Below, piece by piece: positions 63,262-64,000 of a DNA stretch of 64,000 nucleotides. The stretch's first letter is position 1, and each line of letters begins with the position of its first letter. Both the position numbers and the translations under genes were made by a program. The notes beneath the pieces were generated by a model. The model had not been told where the DNA came from, ran no database searches, and was given only the letters and a program-made list of their open reading frames with translations. This DNA is from JBATTK01 sp049670505 (lineage in GTDB: Bacteria; Bacteroidota; Bacteroidia; Flavobacteriales; Flavobacteriaceae). The stretch is from the NCBI GenBank assembly GCA_049670505.1, contig JBATTK010000043.1:49686-113685 (forward strand). The letters are read 5' to 3'.

Positions 63262-63714
63262 TTATGCTCCAAACTGTCTTAAGTGATGATCTAGGTGTTT
63301 ATACTGCATTTGACCCCATTGCTCCGGAGTGAGATTTCCAAAAGCGGGATGTGGTTTCCAAATATCCCTGTTTTTTTCCTGGTGAAAATCATGTATTAAT
63401 TGGATAAGTTTTGCTTTTTCAATCTGCACATCTTTAGGATCAACTACTTTAAAGGGCTTGTAAGTAGGCAAGCTCTGCTTCCAGGGTTTATCATTGTACA
63501 TAGAAGTTTTAAAACTCTTCATGACCAAGCCCATTAGGAGATTCGGTTTTTTCATTTGATACTTTCCCAAGGCAAGGGAAAGCGGAAACTGACAATGATA
63601 AAACATTTGACCGGCATCCATTTTGCCCCATTGTCGTCCTGTACTTTCATCTATTGTTGCAATACGTTCCAAAAGCTCGTGATATGTGGTTTCATCAAAA
63701 ATTGATTTCATCAT
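63262..63714 (-). CDS. DUF1569 family protein
   Basis: A 150-residue protein of the DinB-like DUF1569 group: GKMDAGQMFYHCQFPLSLALGKY, HPAFGNLTPEQWGQMQYKHLDHHLRQFG. The histidines in HCQF and HLDHHLRQF match the putative metal ligands of the DinB fold. Enzymatic role unknown. Two ATGs in tandem leave the start uncertain by one residue. It is probably co-transcribed with the PaiB-like gene. Confidence 0.82.
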   Translation of the reverse strand: MMKSIFDETTYHELLERIATIDESTGRQWGKMDAGQMFYHCQFPLSLALGKYQMKKPNLLMGLVMKSFKTSMYNDKPWKQSLPTYKPFKVVDPKDVQIEKAKLIQLIHDFHQEKNRDIWKPHPAFGNLTPEQWGQMQYKHLDHHLRQFGA

Positions 63715-63843
63715 GCATCGATTTGAAATTACAGACGAAATTTACAATAAAAATTATACCTATTATTCCTTGAATTGGCTAAAAAAACGTTTTAGTTCAT
63801 TGAATTCGGGAAATAATAGGGGTCGGTTCATTATCTTTAGCAT

Positions 63844-64000
63844 ATGCAAGAAAAACCAACCACATTTTCCATAAAGCATTGGTCGGATGACGATAAACCT
63901 CGGGAAAAATTGTTACAAAAAGGGAAGATGGTACTGTCCGATGCCGAACTCATCGCTATCCTTATAGGCTCAGGAAGCAAAGATGAAAGCGCTGTTGAAC
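63844..64000 (+). CDS. radC: RadC-family DNA repair protein, N-terminal part (cut by window end)
   Basis: The first 52 residues of a RadC (UPF0758) protein: FSIKHWSDDDKPREKLLQKGKMVLSDAELIAILIGSGSKDESAVE. The motif KxWxxDDKPREKL...LSDAELIAILIGSG is the family signature. The JAB-like metalloprotease domain lies beyond the window. The true length and function cannot be judged. Confidence 0.9.
   Translation, partial: MQEKPTTFSIKHWSDDDKPREKLLQKGKMVLSDAELIAILIGSGSKDESAVE

Noticed and set aside
1..64000. Prophage or integrative element
   Set aside because: No integrase, terminase, capsid, relaxase or transposase genes; gene content is housekeeping and envelope functions.

Overview
This window looks like chromosomal DNA of a marine gliding member of the Flavobacteriaceae (Bacteroidota). 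The evidence is the gliding and type IX secretion genes (gldJ, porV, a PorP/SprF protein and a type B sorting substrate), a DUF4136 lipoprotein, cupin and DoxX proteins, a GbsR-type regulator, an Mpl-like ligase, AT-rich intergenic DNA, and recurring TAnnTTTG elements, the -7 motif of Bacteroidota promoters. The genus cannot be fixed from the sequence alone; the Maribacter/Zobellia/Arenibacter group is only a guess. I see no prophage, CRISPR array or intact insertion sequence.

Layout. 1-4 kb: a tRNA-Val with terminator, a nested inverted-repeat element, a DCC-family oxidoreductase, a LolD/LolE-type ABC pair and murF. 4-11 kb: gldJ, divergent porV, cdd, and the pyruvate dehydrogenase genes pdhA and pdhC. 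11-20.5 kb: an M28 lipoprotein peptidase, an SDR, an AI-2E-type permease, a SprT-like protease, a mannose-1-phosphate guanylyltransferase, a DUF389 membrane protein, an MlaE/MlaF pair and a PafA-like phosphatase. 20.5-28.3 kb: a GT2/methyltransferase/KASIII operon, gcvP, a UbiA-like membrane protein, an ECF sigma factor with a small zinc-finger partner, and a periplasmic rhodanese. 28.3-38.5 kb: a GbsR-membrane protein-methyltransferase operon with two matching operators, an M3 peptidase, purE/purK, an hpt-adk gene fusion, a GNAT, obgE and a DUF4136 lipoprotein.

38.5-42.3 kb is the most unusual part. An S9 peptidase gene lies between two intergenic tracts built from many families of exactly seven-base tandem repeats. 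The left tract also has a higher-order 106/113-bp repeat. Both tracts end in a near-identical block running into promoter-like sequence, one before the peptidase and one before two tiny ORFs followed by a LytS/LytTR two-component pair.

44-64 kb: DoxX, a very large alpha-2-macroglobulin-like protein that keeps a CxEQ thioester motif, a TPR protein, an SDR/cupin/methyltransferase cluster, a type B sorting substrate-SprF-OmpA operon with a good promoter match, an Mpl-like ligase, a small hypothetical protein, a PaiB-like FMN protein, a DUF1569 protein and the truncated start of radC.

Working themes are envelope assembly (murF, mpl, LolDE-like and Mla-like genes, OmpA, A2M), gliding and type IX secretion, central and nucleotide metabolism (PDH, gcvP, purEK, hpt-adk, cdd), and regulation by an ECF sigma factor, GbsR and LytTR. 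Several computed ORFs began inside promoter motifs or repeats; where I moved a start codon the reason is in the entry. All family assignments come from motif recognition, not database searches.
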